Shown: piece after piece, positions 1 to 6,428 of the stretch
Position numbering within the stretch: the first letter of the stretch is position 1
How the letters are laid out: every line of letters begins with the position of its first letter
NCBI GenBank assembly: GCA_031548005.1
Contig: JAVBRK010000083.1
Span: 1-10,790 of the forward strand
Direction: 5' to 3'
DNA: 10,790 nucleotides
DNA from: BNXB01 sp031548005
GTDB lineage: Bacteria > Bacteroidota > Bacteroidia > Bacteroidales > Azobacteroidaceae
Program-made: the position numbers and the translations under genes
The notes under the pieces: model-generated
What the model saw: only the letters and a program-made list of their open reading frames with translations
Database searches by the model: none
Told to the model about the DNA's origin: nothing

Positions 1-4
1 ATAT

Positions 5-760
5 TTACTCTTCAAATTGCTCCAGAAAAAGATCTTCGCCATCAAAAACAGCAAAAGAAAAATATTGCAGCCAGTCGCCGATAATCATCATGCGGCTGCG
101 GTGAGAAAGCATCAAATCGAGCAAAATATGCCGGTGTCCGTAAATCAGATAATCTGTATCCGGAAATTGCTGAACATACTGTTTGGAATAGAGTACCAGG
201 TGCTCTTTTTCTTCTCCGAAATATTCTGCGGGATTGGCCAATCCGGTTTTCCGGCTGTGTTTCGACCAGGCGTGGGCAAAGGCGAAACTCCAGCGGGGAT
301 GAATGGATCCGAAAAGCTTCTGACATACTTTATTGTGAAATATACTACGGATCAACCGGAACGAACGTGAGTCGTCTCCCAATCCGTCGCCATGCGCCAG
401 ATAGAACTTTTTACCGTTGATTTCGGTCGTAAAAGGCCGGGTATGCACAATCACCCCGGTTTCTTTCGGAAGGTAGTCGTAAACCCAGATATCGTGATTC
501 CCGGTAAAAAAATGAACTTCGACGCCCAGGTCGGTCATTTCGGAGATTTTCCCGAGAAACCGCGTAAATCCCCGGGGTACGACATATTTGTACTCATACC
601 AGAAATCAAAGATATCTCCCAGCAGATACAATACCTTTGCATCGTTTTTAATGCTTTCGAGCCAGCGTACAAAACGCCTTTCCACCTCTAAGGGAGCTTC
701 AAAAACGTCCGATCCGAGGTGTATATCGGAAGCAAAGTAGATATTTTTTCGTCCGGCCAT
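5..760 (-). CDS. lpxH: UDP-2,3-diacylglucosamine diphosphatase (LpxH-type metallophosphoesterase)
   Basis: This 251-residue protein is a calcineurin-like metallophosphoesterase of the LpxH type. That family hydrolyses UDP-2,3-diacylglucosamine to lipid X and UMP at the cytoplasmic face of the inner membrane, in the lipid A pathway. The metal-site motifs appear in the expected order: SDIHLGSD (D12, H14), GDIFDF (D49), GNHD (N88, H89), AHGDG (H123) and GHRH (H209, H211). A helical segment between about 130 and 195 fits the lid insertion that binds acyl chains. The start is ATG at 758-760, only 4 nt past the stop of the upstream DUF59 gene, so the two are probably cotranscribed. The stop (TAA) lies 5 nt from the window edge and the gene is complete. 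The family is clear. The assignment to LpxH rather than another UDP-sugar pyrophosphatase of the same fold is inference from motifs and length. Confidence 0.88.
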   Translation of the reverse strand: MAGRKNIYFASDIHLGSDVFEAPLEVERRFVRWLESIKNDAKVLYLLGDIFDFWYEYKYVVPRGFTRFLGKISEMTDLGVEVHFFTGNHDIWVYDYLPKETGVIVHTRPFTTEINGKKFYLAHGDGLGDDSRSFRLIRSIFHNKVCQKLFGSIHPRWSFAFAHAWSKHSRKTGLANPAEYFGEEKEHLVLYSKQYVQQFPDTDYLIYGHRHILLDLMLSHRSRMMIIGDWLQYFSFAVFDGEDLFLEQFEE

Positions 761-764
761 ACTT

Positions 765-1079
765 TTATAGAAATCCCAGTTCCAGTTTGGCTTCGTCGCT
801 CATCATATCAGGACCCCAGGACGGTTCGAAAACCAGGTTGATATCGACTTGCTCTACCCCTTTTACCGACTCGACTTTCATCTGAACGTCTTCCATGATG
901 AAATCGGCTGCAGGACAGGCCGGGGCCGTCAGTGTCATGGTAATTTTCACCCGGCTGCCATCGACTTCCACTCCGTAAATTAACCCCAGATCATAGACGT
1001 TGACCGGAATTTCAGGGTCGTATACAGTTTTCAGCATTCTGACGATTTCTTCTTCTAATGCCATGAATTCATTTCCCAT
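765..1079 (-). CDS. DUF59 / MIP18-family Fe-S assembly protein (SufT-like)
   Basis: This is a 104-residue single-domain protein of the DUF59 (MIP18/PaaD/SufT-like) family. Members are implicated in maturation or transfer of Fe-S clusters in the cytoplasm. The hallmark segment DPEIPVNVYDLGLIY lies at 21-35, followed by the TLTAPACP stretch with the conserved cysteine C55. The C-terminus (FEPSWGPDMMSDEAKLELGF, 84-103) matches the usual end of bacterial DUF59 proteins. Two in-frame ATGs exist: 1077-1079, used here, and 1062-1064, which would remove five residues. Neither has a clear Shine-Dalgarno sequence, so the exact start is uncertain. The gene sits 40 nt after the permease gene and 4 nt before lpxH. 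No suf genes are visible beside it, so its job is assigned from family membership only. Confidence 0.85.
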   Translation of the reverse strand: MGNEFMALEEEIVRMLKTVYDPEIPVNVYDLGLIYGVEVDGSRVKITMTLTAPACPAADFIMEDVQMKVESVKGVEQVDINLVFEPSWGPDMMSDEAKLELGFL

Positions 1080-1084
1080 TTTTC

Positions 1085-1121
1085 AAAAAAAATATTGTAA
1101 ACCAGGAGATTAACCCGGTTT
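1085..1121 (-). terminator. Hairpin over the permease stop codon, possible attenuator
   Basis: On the minus strand AAACCGGG (1121-1114) can pair with CCTGGTTT (1106-1099) across a 7-nt loop, giving an 8-bp stem with one G-U pair. A run of eight T follows (1092-1085), but only after a 6-nt gap. The hairpin overlaps the permease stop codon (1122-1120) and sits before DUF59-lpxH. The offset T tract makes it an imperfect intrinsic terminator, so partial termination between the upstream operon and the last two genes is an inference. Confidence 0.4.
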
Positions 1122-2343
1122 AGTTTTTTAACCATTTGTTCGATAAATACCGCGCCGGATAAAGCGCTGCAAGCAACCCAAGGATCAATACAGTAACCAA
1201 TACGATCAGTACATCACTGAATGAAACTACGATCGGATAAGCGGTGAGAGCCGACAGATCGCCGGGGTTCAGTTTAATCCAGCCGAATTGTTGCTGAAGG
1301 AAACAGAGAGAGAGTCCCAGGGCAACTCCTGAAATGGCCCCGATGATCGAAATCATCCAGCCTTCAAATAAAAATATCCGGTATATCAGTTTACTATCTG
1401 CTCCCAGATTTTTCAGAATAACAATATCTTCTTTCTTTTCCACAATCAGCATAGAGAGTGAACTGACCACATTGAATACGGCAATCAGGCAGATAAATGT
1501 CAGAATCAGAAAAGTCATCCATTTTTCCATATTGATCATCCGGAAGGTATAATCATGCTGCTGGGAACGATTGTCTACTTTGAAATTTTCTCCCAGCGCC
1601 TTTTGGATTTTGTCCCGGATCTTGTCGATATTCTCACCGGATTTTAACTTGATTTCGATCGCCGACACTTCCGTTTCGTAGTCGAAAAGCTCCCGGGTGA
1701 GGGCGATCGGAACAATCAGGAGTTGATTGTCGTAAATTTCCTGATCGGTTCTGAATACTCCGGTAACATAAACATAGCCGGGAGAAAAAGAGGCGGAAGG
1801 ATTGGAAAGATTGATTTTAACATTCCGTTTGGGAGCTTCTATTTCCAGTGGGAAAGCAAAACCGGCTCCGATTCCTATTTGCATGCCCAATCCGATACCG
1901 ATGGTTCCAAAATTGTTGACTTCGTCGTGGAGTTTGAATTCTCCGTCGAACAGGATACTGTCGATGGCTGTCGATTGGGAAAAATTATCGGAAACACCTT
2001 TCAGCCTGCCGAGCGCCTGTCGTCCCCGGTACTTCAGCAGGACATTGTCTTCCAATACTTCAGAGAATACTTCGATTTCGGGGAAGGATTCGATTTGGAG
2101 GATATTTTCTTCCTGGGAGGAGAACGTTTTCCCTTTGACAGCCGTGATTTTCAGTTCCGGATCGAGATTAGAGAACATTCCGCTCACAAACTCATGGAAT
2201 CCGTCGAAAACAGACATGGCGCAGATCATCGCTGCTGTTGCAACGCATACTCCGCACACAGCCACCATCGATATGATGTTTACGGCATTATGCGATTTCT
2301 TTGAAAACAGATACCGTTTGGCTATGTAAAGTGACAGCTTCAA
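1120..2343 (-). CDS. FtsX/LolC-LolE family ABC transporter permease
   Basis: This 407-residue inner-membrane permease belongs to the family of LolC/LolE, which with the LolD ATPase release lipoproteins from the inner membrane to LolA. It has the typical layout: one N-terminal membrane segment (about 24-45), a large periplasmic MacB-like domain (about 46-272), then three membrane segments (about 276-298, 328-350 and 376-396). The cytoplasmic motif EKKEDIVILKNLGA lies at 302-315 and the C-terminus YPARYLSNKW is usual for the family. The start is TTG at 2341-2343, overlapping the rbfA stop by 4 nt (TTGA). The N-terminus MKLSLYIAKRYLFSKKSHN is what family members begin with, and the next in-frame Met is residue 26, inside the first membrane segment, so TTG is very likely real. 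No LolD ATPase gene is visible nearby. LolC and LolE cannot be told apart here. Confidence 0.88.
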   Translation of the reverse strand: MKLSLYIAKRYLFSKKSHNAVNIISMVAVCGVCVATAAMICAMSVFDGFHEFVSGMFSNLDPELKITAVKGKTFSSQEENILQIESFPEIEVFSEVLEDNVLLKYRGRQALGRLKGVSDNFSQSTAIDSILFDGEFKLHDEVNNFGTIGIGLGMQIGIGAGFAFPLEIEAPKRNVKINLSNPSASFSPGYVYVTGVFRTDQEIYDNQLLIVPIALTRELFDYETEVSAIEIKLKSGENIDKIRDKIQKALGENFKVDNRSQQHDYTFRMINMEKWMTFLILTFICLIAVFNVVSSLSMLIVEKKEDIVILKNLGADSKLIYRIFLFEGWMISIIGAISGVALGLSLCFLQQQFGWIKLNPGDLSALTAYPIVVSFSDVLIVLVTVLILGLLAALYPARYLSNKWLKN

Positions 2344-2687
2344 GATTCCGGGCTCTTTTTTAACAGGTTATCAATATTTTCCAGATAATCGATCGAGTCG
2401 TCGATGAAAAATGCCAGTTCCGGAACTTTACGCAGTTGACTTTTTTCCAACTGCCCCAGTTCGAAGCGGATCGCTTTCTTGTTCTGGTTGATGGCATCCA
2501 GAATTTGTTTCGATTGATCGGAGGGGAAGATGCTCAAATGGGCTTTGGCCAATCCCAGATCGGGACTGACATGGACTCTGGTGACGGAAACCAGTACCCC
2601 GGGCATCATCCGGGTTTGTGACAAAAAGATTTCTCCTAAATCCTTTTGTATCAGTCGTTCTATCTTTTGTAATCGCTTACTTTCCAT
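2340..2687 (-). CDS. rbfA: 30S ribosome-binding factor RbfA
   Basis: RbfA is a small KH-fold protein that binds the free 30S subunit and helps mature the 5' end of 16S rRNA, including during cold adaptation. The 115-residue product has the family pattern: a basic N-terminal helix (KRLQKIERLIQKDLGEIF, 4-21), the core strand VSVTRVHVSPDL (33-44), LAKAHLSI, and LRKVPELAFFIDDS (85-98) leading into the last helix. Length is usual for the family. The ATG at 2685-2687 lies 20 nt after the methyltransferase stop. The stop TGA overlaps the TTG start of the permease gene, which suggests translational coupling of a ribosome factor with a membrane permease. Assignment is confident. Confidence 0.92.
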   Translation of the reverse strand: MESKRLQKIERLIQKDLGEIFLSQTRMMPGVLVSVTRVHVSPDLGLAKAHLSIFPSDQSKQILDAINQNKKAIRFELGQLEKSQLRKVPELAFFIDDSIDYLENIDNLLKKSPES

Positions 2688-2707
2688 GATTCAGCTAATT
2701 GATGGGG

Positions 2708-3343
2708 TCAAAGATGTTTTTTGTATATTAAAGTCAAGCCGTCTCGGATGGGAACAATCACCTTTTCGATCCGGTCGTCGGCTTTGATTTTTTCATTGAA
2801 TTCCAATATTCCATGGGTCTGCTTGTCGTTATGCGGAACTTCTTCCACCACTTTACCATCCCAGAGGGTATTATCGGCGATGATCAGTCCGCCTGGACGC
2901 ACTTGATCGAATACCCGGTCGTAATAAGCACAATACTCCCGTTTATCTCCATCAATGAATACCAGGTCGAATGTTTCTTCCAGTTCCGGAATAATTTCCA
3001 GGGCGTCTCCGATATGCAGCCGGATTTTTTGCCGGTCGGCCGATTCGTTGAATTGCTGGAGAATGAAGTCTTCCAGTTCGTCGTTGACCTCGATGGTGTG
3101 GATCGCTCCGTTCTCAGGCAAAGCCTCTGCCATGCACAGGGTGGCGTATCCGGTATAAGTCCCGATTTCCAGTATTTTTTCGGGAGAGGAAATCCGGCAT
3201 ATCATTTTGAGCAACCGTCCCTGCAAATGCCCTGAAAGCATCCGCGGACGCAGCAGGTTCACATTCGCTTCACGTCTCAGCCGGGCCAGCAAGGGCCCCT
3301 CTTCGTCGATATGCTCCAATATGTAGTTTTCCAGTATTTCCAT
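2708..3343 (-). CDS. Class I SAM-dependent O-methyltransferase (caffeoyl-CoA OMT-like)
   Basis: This 211-residue cytoplasmic protein is a Rossmann-fold methyltransferase of the cation-dependent O-methyltransferase family (Methyltransf_3, caffeoyl-CoA/catechol type). The SAM-binding loop LEIGTYTGYA is at 58-67. The acidic residue binding the SAM ribose is in IHTIEVNDE (81-89). The likely metal ligands are D131 in VFIDGDK (128-134) and D157-N158 in ADNTLWDGKV (156-165). The N-terminal part (PRMLSGHLQGRLL) matches the segment that covers the active site in these enzymes. The substrate cannot be read from sequence; bacterial members act on catechol-like small molecules or on hydroxylated RNA bases such as 5-hydroxyuridine (TrmR). 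Its place between pyk and rbfA (26 nt and 20 nt gaps) makes an RNA-related role plausible, but this is only a guess from context. Confidence 0.87.
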   Translation of the reverse strand: MEILENYILEHIDEEGPLLARLRREANVNLLRPRMLSGHLQGRLLKMICRISSPEKILEIGTYTGYATLCMAEALPENGAIHTIEVNDELEDFILQQFNESADRQKIRLHIGDALEIIPELEETFDLVFIDGDKREYCAYYDRVFDQVRPGGLIIADNTLWDGKVVEEVPHNDKQTHGILEFNEKIKADDRIEKVIVPIRDGLTLIYKKHL

Positions 3344-3369
3344 CCCTTACTGTGTCCGTCCGTCTGTTT

Positions 3370-4818
3370 TTATTTGAATGAAGGAGGGAAGAATCGCTTG
3401 TTTCCATCCAGAATTTTTCCGACATTATTGATTTCCAGAAAAGAAGTGCCGCCGCCTTCCCCAAAACTTCCGCTCAGATAGGCCACCATGTCGGCACGAC
3501 CGATCATTCCTTTCTTTAACAATTTTTCGAGCGCTTTGAGAAAATATTCTTTGGAATTGGATTTTTCTTCCTGATATTCGGCCCATACTCCATAAGATAA
3601 TGCCAATTCGCGGGTGGTTTGCTCGCGGTAGCAAATGGCAAAAACCGGAGATTTTCCCCGGAATGCTGCTAAGTAGCGTGCGGTTCGTCCGGTAAAACTA
3701 TCGGTAACGATGGCTTTTACAAGTAACTTGGAAGAAGTTCTCACAGCCTGTTTTGCTAAGAAAGACGTCACATCTAAGTCGTCATTGGGCATAGGAACCC
3801 GGATATCGTTTTCGGCTAATTTTGTTTTTTCGGCTTCGCCGGCGATGCGGCTCATGGTGAGTACGGCTTCGAGAGGATACTTTCCGTAGGCAGTTTCCCC
3901 GCTCAACATTAAGGCGTCGGTGCGATAATAAATTGCATTGGCGATGTCGGTTACCTCGGCGCGGGTCGGCCGGGGATTATTGATCATTGAATGTAACATC
4001 TGGGTAGCTACGATTACCGGCTTTTTCGCCGCCACGCATTTCCGGATGAGCACCCGTTGTAATCCCGGGATTTTTTCCTGAGGAACCTCGATCCCCAGAT
4101 CGCCCCGGGCTACCATGATTCCGTAAGCTACTTCCAGGATCTCGTCGATGTTGTCTACCCCTTCCTGGTTTTCTATTTTGGCAATGATCTTGATAGAACT
4201 ATTGTGTTCGTCGAGGATACGTTGAATATCGAGAACATCTTGCCTGGAGCGGACAAAGGAGTGAGCGATGAAATCAATCTTCTGTTCGATGGCATATTTG
4301 ATGTTCCGGATGTCTTTTTCGGTCAGGGATGGCAGGTTGATACGTACTCCGGGTACATTGATACTTTTCCGGCTTCCCAGAGTCGCTTCATTAAGCGCTT
4401 CGACTACCAGGCAGTTATCTTTTTTCTCAATCACTTTCAGCTCCAGGTCTCCGTCATCGATCAGGATCATGTCGCCAAGTTTGATTTCGCTTGTGAAATT
4501 ATTGTAATTGACGAAAATACAATCTTTAGAGGTCACCCCGTTCATATCTCCTTTGATGATTGTAGTATCTCCTGTTGCAAACGGGATCGGAGCTTCGGCA
4601 ACTGTGGTTCTTACTTCCGGACCTTTGGTATCCATCAGGATCCCGATCCGGTTCGATACCTGCCGTACATTATGAATGATCTTATCGAATCCATCTGCAT
4701 CCAGGTGTGCAGAGTTCATTCTGACCACATTCATCCCGGCTTCGAATAAACTGGCGATAAAGTCTGCATCACAGCGTTTATCCGAGATTGTTGCTACTAT
4801 TTTAGTGTGTTTAAGCAT
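3370..4818 (-). CDS. pyk: Pyruvate kinase
   Basis: Pyruvate kinase converts phosphoenolpyruvate and ADP to pyruvate and ATP, the last step of glycolysis. The 482-residue protein has the full domain order: N-terminal barrel half with VVRMNSAH (31-38) and MDTKGPEVRTT (62-72), the B domain (about 73-155), then the second barrel half and C-terminal domain. Catalytic residues are present: K214 and E216 in IIAKIEN, D240 in VARGDLG, T272 in ATQMLHSM, and the signature NAIYYRTDALMLSGETAYG (294-312). E68, in the position linked to potassium dependence, is present. The usual MNFSHG motif reads MNSAHL, so the serine that helps bind K+ is replaced by A37. The start is ATG at 4816-4818, 10 nt after the aroQ stop, with a 26-nt gap to the methyltransferase gene. 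No extra C-terminal PEP-utilizer domain is attached. Confidence 0.96.
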   Translation of the reverse strand: MLKHTKIVATISDKRCDADFIASLFEAGMNVVRMNSAHLDADGFDKIIHNVRQVSNRIGILMDTKGPEVRTTVAEAPIPFATGDTTIIKGDMNGVTSKDCIFVNYNNFTSEIKLGDMILIDDGDLELKVIEKKDNCLVVEALNEATLGSRKSINVPGVRINLPSLTEKDIRNIKYAIEQKIDFIAHSFVRSRQDVLDIQRILDEHNSSIKIIAKIENQEGVDNIDEILEVAYGIMVARGDLGIEVPQEKIPGLQRVLIRKCVAAKKPVIVATQMLHSMINNPRPTRAEVTDIANAIYYRTDALMLSGETAYGKYPLEAVLTMSRIAGEAEKTKLAENDIRVPMPNDDLDVTSFLAKQAVRTSSKLLVKAIVTDSFTGRTARYLAAFRGKSPVFAICYREQTTRELALSYGVWAEYQEEKSNSKEYFLKALEKLLKKGMIGRADMVAYLSGSFGEGGGTSFLEINNVGKILDGNKRFFPPSFK

Positions 4819-4828
4819 ATTGTTTATA

Positions 4829-5254
4829 TTATTTTTTCATTTTTTTTATCGCTTCGACAGCCAAGCGATACGAATCCATTCCGAATCCTGCAATAATCCC
4901 TTTGCAGGCGGCGGAAATTAAAGACTGATGCCTGAAAGGTTCCCGGGCGTGTACATTCGAAATATGCACTTCGATTACCGGGGTTGTTACGGCTTTGATC
5001 GCATCGTGAATAGAGATGGAAGTATGTGTATAGCCTCCGGCGTTCAGGATAATTCCATCGAAACTGAAACCAACTTTATGAATGGCATCGATCAGTTCCC
5101 CTTCAATGTTCGATTGGAAATAGCAGAATGTAATATCAGGATATTGCTCCTTTAAGATTTCCAGGTGATCTTCAAAGGATACTCTACCGTACGTGTCGGG
5201 TTCCCGTAGTCCTAACAGGTTGAGGTTCGGACCGTTAATTATTTGAATTTGCAT
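4829..5254 (-). CDS. aroQ: Type II 3-dehydroquinate dehydratase
   Basis: AroQ dehydrates 3-dehydroquinate to 3-dehydroshikimate, the third step of the shikimate pathway to aromatic amino acids, in the cytoplasm. The 141-residue protein is of normal length for the small dodecameric type II enzymes. Key residues are in place: NGPNLNLLGLREPDTYG (7-23) with R17 and catalytic Y22, QSNIEGELID (47-56), NAGGYTHTSI (71-80) with N71 and H77, and VIEVHISNVHAREPFRHQS (93-111) with catalytic H97 and R104. The start is ATG at 5252-5254. It appears to be the first gene of the leftward operon aroQ-pyk-OMT-rbfA-permease, with a -7-like box 23 nt upstream. It diverges from the recombinase gene, leaving 138 nt between them. 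Confidence 0.96.
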   Translation of the reverse strand: MQIQIINGPNLNLLGLREPDTYGRVSFEDHLEILKEQYPDITFCYFQSNIEGELIDAIHKVGFSFDGIILNAGGYTHTSISIHDAIKAVTTPVIEVHISNVHAREPFRHQSLISAACKGIIAGFGMDSYRLAVEAIKKMKK

Positions 5255-5276
5255 TGTCGTCCAACTGAATTACGGG

Positions 5277-5284
5277 CAAAGATA
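5277..5284 (-). promoter_or_regulatory. Bacteroidota -7 promoter box upstream of the aroQ operon
   Basis: The minus strand reads TATCTTTG here, an exact match to TAnnTTTG, the -7 element used by the Bacteroidota primary sigma factor. It lies 23 nt upstream of the aroQ ATG, so transcripts would have a leader of roughly 15-20 nt. I see no good TTTG-like -33 element at the expected distance. The box alone is short and can occur by chance. Confidence 0.5.
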
Positions 5285-5392
5285 ATCTTTTTTCTTCGAA
5301 TGTCCGTATCGTCTGATGATTGTATTTAAAACATAGGATAGGCATTGTCCGGATTTCTTATTATTTTCGTGCTCGAATTTCAATGACGAACT

Positions 5393-6304
5393 ATGATCGA
5401 TATTCCGGATAATCCTTTAGTAGCCTCCTATTATTCTCATTTGCTGTTAGAGAAGTCTTTGTCGAAGAATTCTATAGCTGCCTACATGGATGATTTGTCC
5501 AAATTGTTGAATTTTATTTCGGTGATCCCTAAAGAACCCCGGGAAGTAACCCTGGAAGATTTGAAGGAGTTTCTCATCGTATTGCATGAAATGGGTATTC
5601 ACAGCCGTTCGCAGGCCCGTATTATTTCAGGAATCAAGTCCTTTTACCGTTTCCTGATGCTGGAAGAAATGATCGAGGATGATCCTACCGAATTATTAGA
5701 AGCCCCGAAAATCGGGTTGAAGTTGCCCGAATTCCTGACTGTAGACGAGATCAACCGGATCATTGGAAGTATTGACCTGTCGCAACCCGAAGGACAGCGT
5801 AACCGGGCCATTCTTGAAACGCTTTACAGTTGTGGATTACGAGTCTCTGAACTAACCTCCCTGCGCTTTTCCGGACTGTATCTCGAAGAGGGCTTCATCC
5901 GGGTAGACGGAAAAGGAGGAAAGCAACGTTTGGTTCCGATTTCCCCGGTTGCAGTCAAAGAAATACAAAATTACCTGATCGACAGACATCTGGTAAAAGT
6001 TAAAAAAGGCTCGGAGGATATTTTGTTTTTGAGTCGCCGGGGAACCGGACTTTCCCGGATCATGATATTTCATATGATTAAAGAATATACTGAACTTGCC
6101 GGGGTGAAGAAAACCGTCAGCCCGCACACCTTCCGCCATTCTTTTGCAACCCACCTGCTTGAAGGAGGGGCCAATTTACGCGCCATCCAGCAGATGCTCG
6201 GTCATGAAAAGATCGCAACGACCGAAATTTATACACACATCGACCGCGATTATTTGCGCAGTGAGATTCTGGAGCACCATCCGAGAAATAAACGAAAAAA
6301 TTAA
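5393..6304 (+). CDS. xerD: Tyrosine recombinase of the XerC/XerD family
   Basis: This 303-residue site-specific recombinase would act on chromosomal dif sites to resolve chromosome dimers. The N-terminal SAM-like DNA-binding domain (about 7-93) contains the typical YMDDLSKLLNF and SGIKSFYRFL segments. The catalytic domain shows every active-site residue: R150 in SCGLRVSEL, K174 in VDGKGGKQR, H245 and R248 in HTFRHSFATHLLEGG, H271 in LGHEKIATTEIYTH, and the nucleophile Y280. Length is right for XerC/D, and its place beside aroQ and pyk argues for a housekeeping recombinase rather than a phage integrase. No att-like repeats or cargo genes are seen around it. The start is ATG at 5393, since the motif-bearing N-terminus begins there. 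XerD is preferred over XerC by overall likeness, which is a weaker call than the family. Confidence 0.9.
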   Translation: MIDIPDNPLVASYYSHLLLEKSLSKNSIAAYMDDLSKLLNFISVIPKEPREVTLEDLKEFLIVLHEMGIHSRSQARIISGIKSFYRFLMLEEMIEDDPTELLEAPKIGLKLPEFLTVDEINRIIGSIDLSQPEGQRNRAILETLYSCGLRVSELTSLRFSGLYLEEGFIRVDGKGGKQRLVPISPVAVKEIQNYLIDRHLVKVKKGSEDILFLSRRGTGLSRIMIFHMIKEYTELAGVKKTVSPHTFRHSFATHLLEGGANLRAIQQMLGHEKIATTEIYTHIDRDYLRSEILEHHPRNKRKN

Positions 6305-6325
6305 CCGTTGAAAAATATCCGGTAC

Positions 6326-6358
6326 ATTGCATTTGAAACGGATTAATTGGTATATTTG
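6326..6358 (+). promoter_or_regulatory. Promoter of fucI (-33/-7 Bacteroidota type)
   Basis: TATATTTG at 6351-6358 matches the TAnnTTTG -7 element exactly. ATTG at 6326-6329, one base off the TTTG -33 consensus, lies 21 nt upstream, which is the expected spacing. A perfect TTTG at 6332-6335 is too close (15 nt). Transcription would begin around 6365, giving a leader of about 65 nt before the fucI ATG at 6429. I see no clear operator palindrome. Confidence 0.55.
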
Positions 6359-6428
6359 TGACTTCAAAAATCAAGGGGGAAAACAGATAGTTATCTAATA
6401 TTACTTTCAAATATCAAAAAATTGGAAC

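Noticed and set aside
1723..2329. Two overlapping rightward frames of 193 and 175 codons opposite the permease gene
   Set aside because: Both are shadows of the real permease frame, with low-complexity translations and no family likeness.
4204..4749. A 181-codon rightward frame opposite pyk
   Set aside because: It is antisense to conserved pyruvate kinase motifs and has no motif of its own.
5393..6304. Reading the tyrosine recombinase as a phage or island integrase
   Set aside because: Its size and motifs are XerC/D-like, its neighbours are core genes, and no att-like repeats or mobile cargo are visible.
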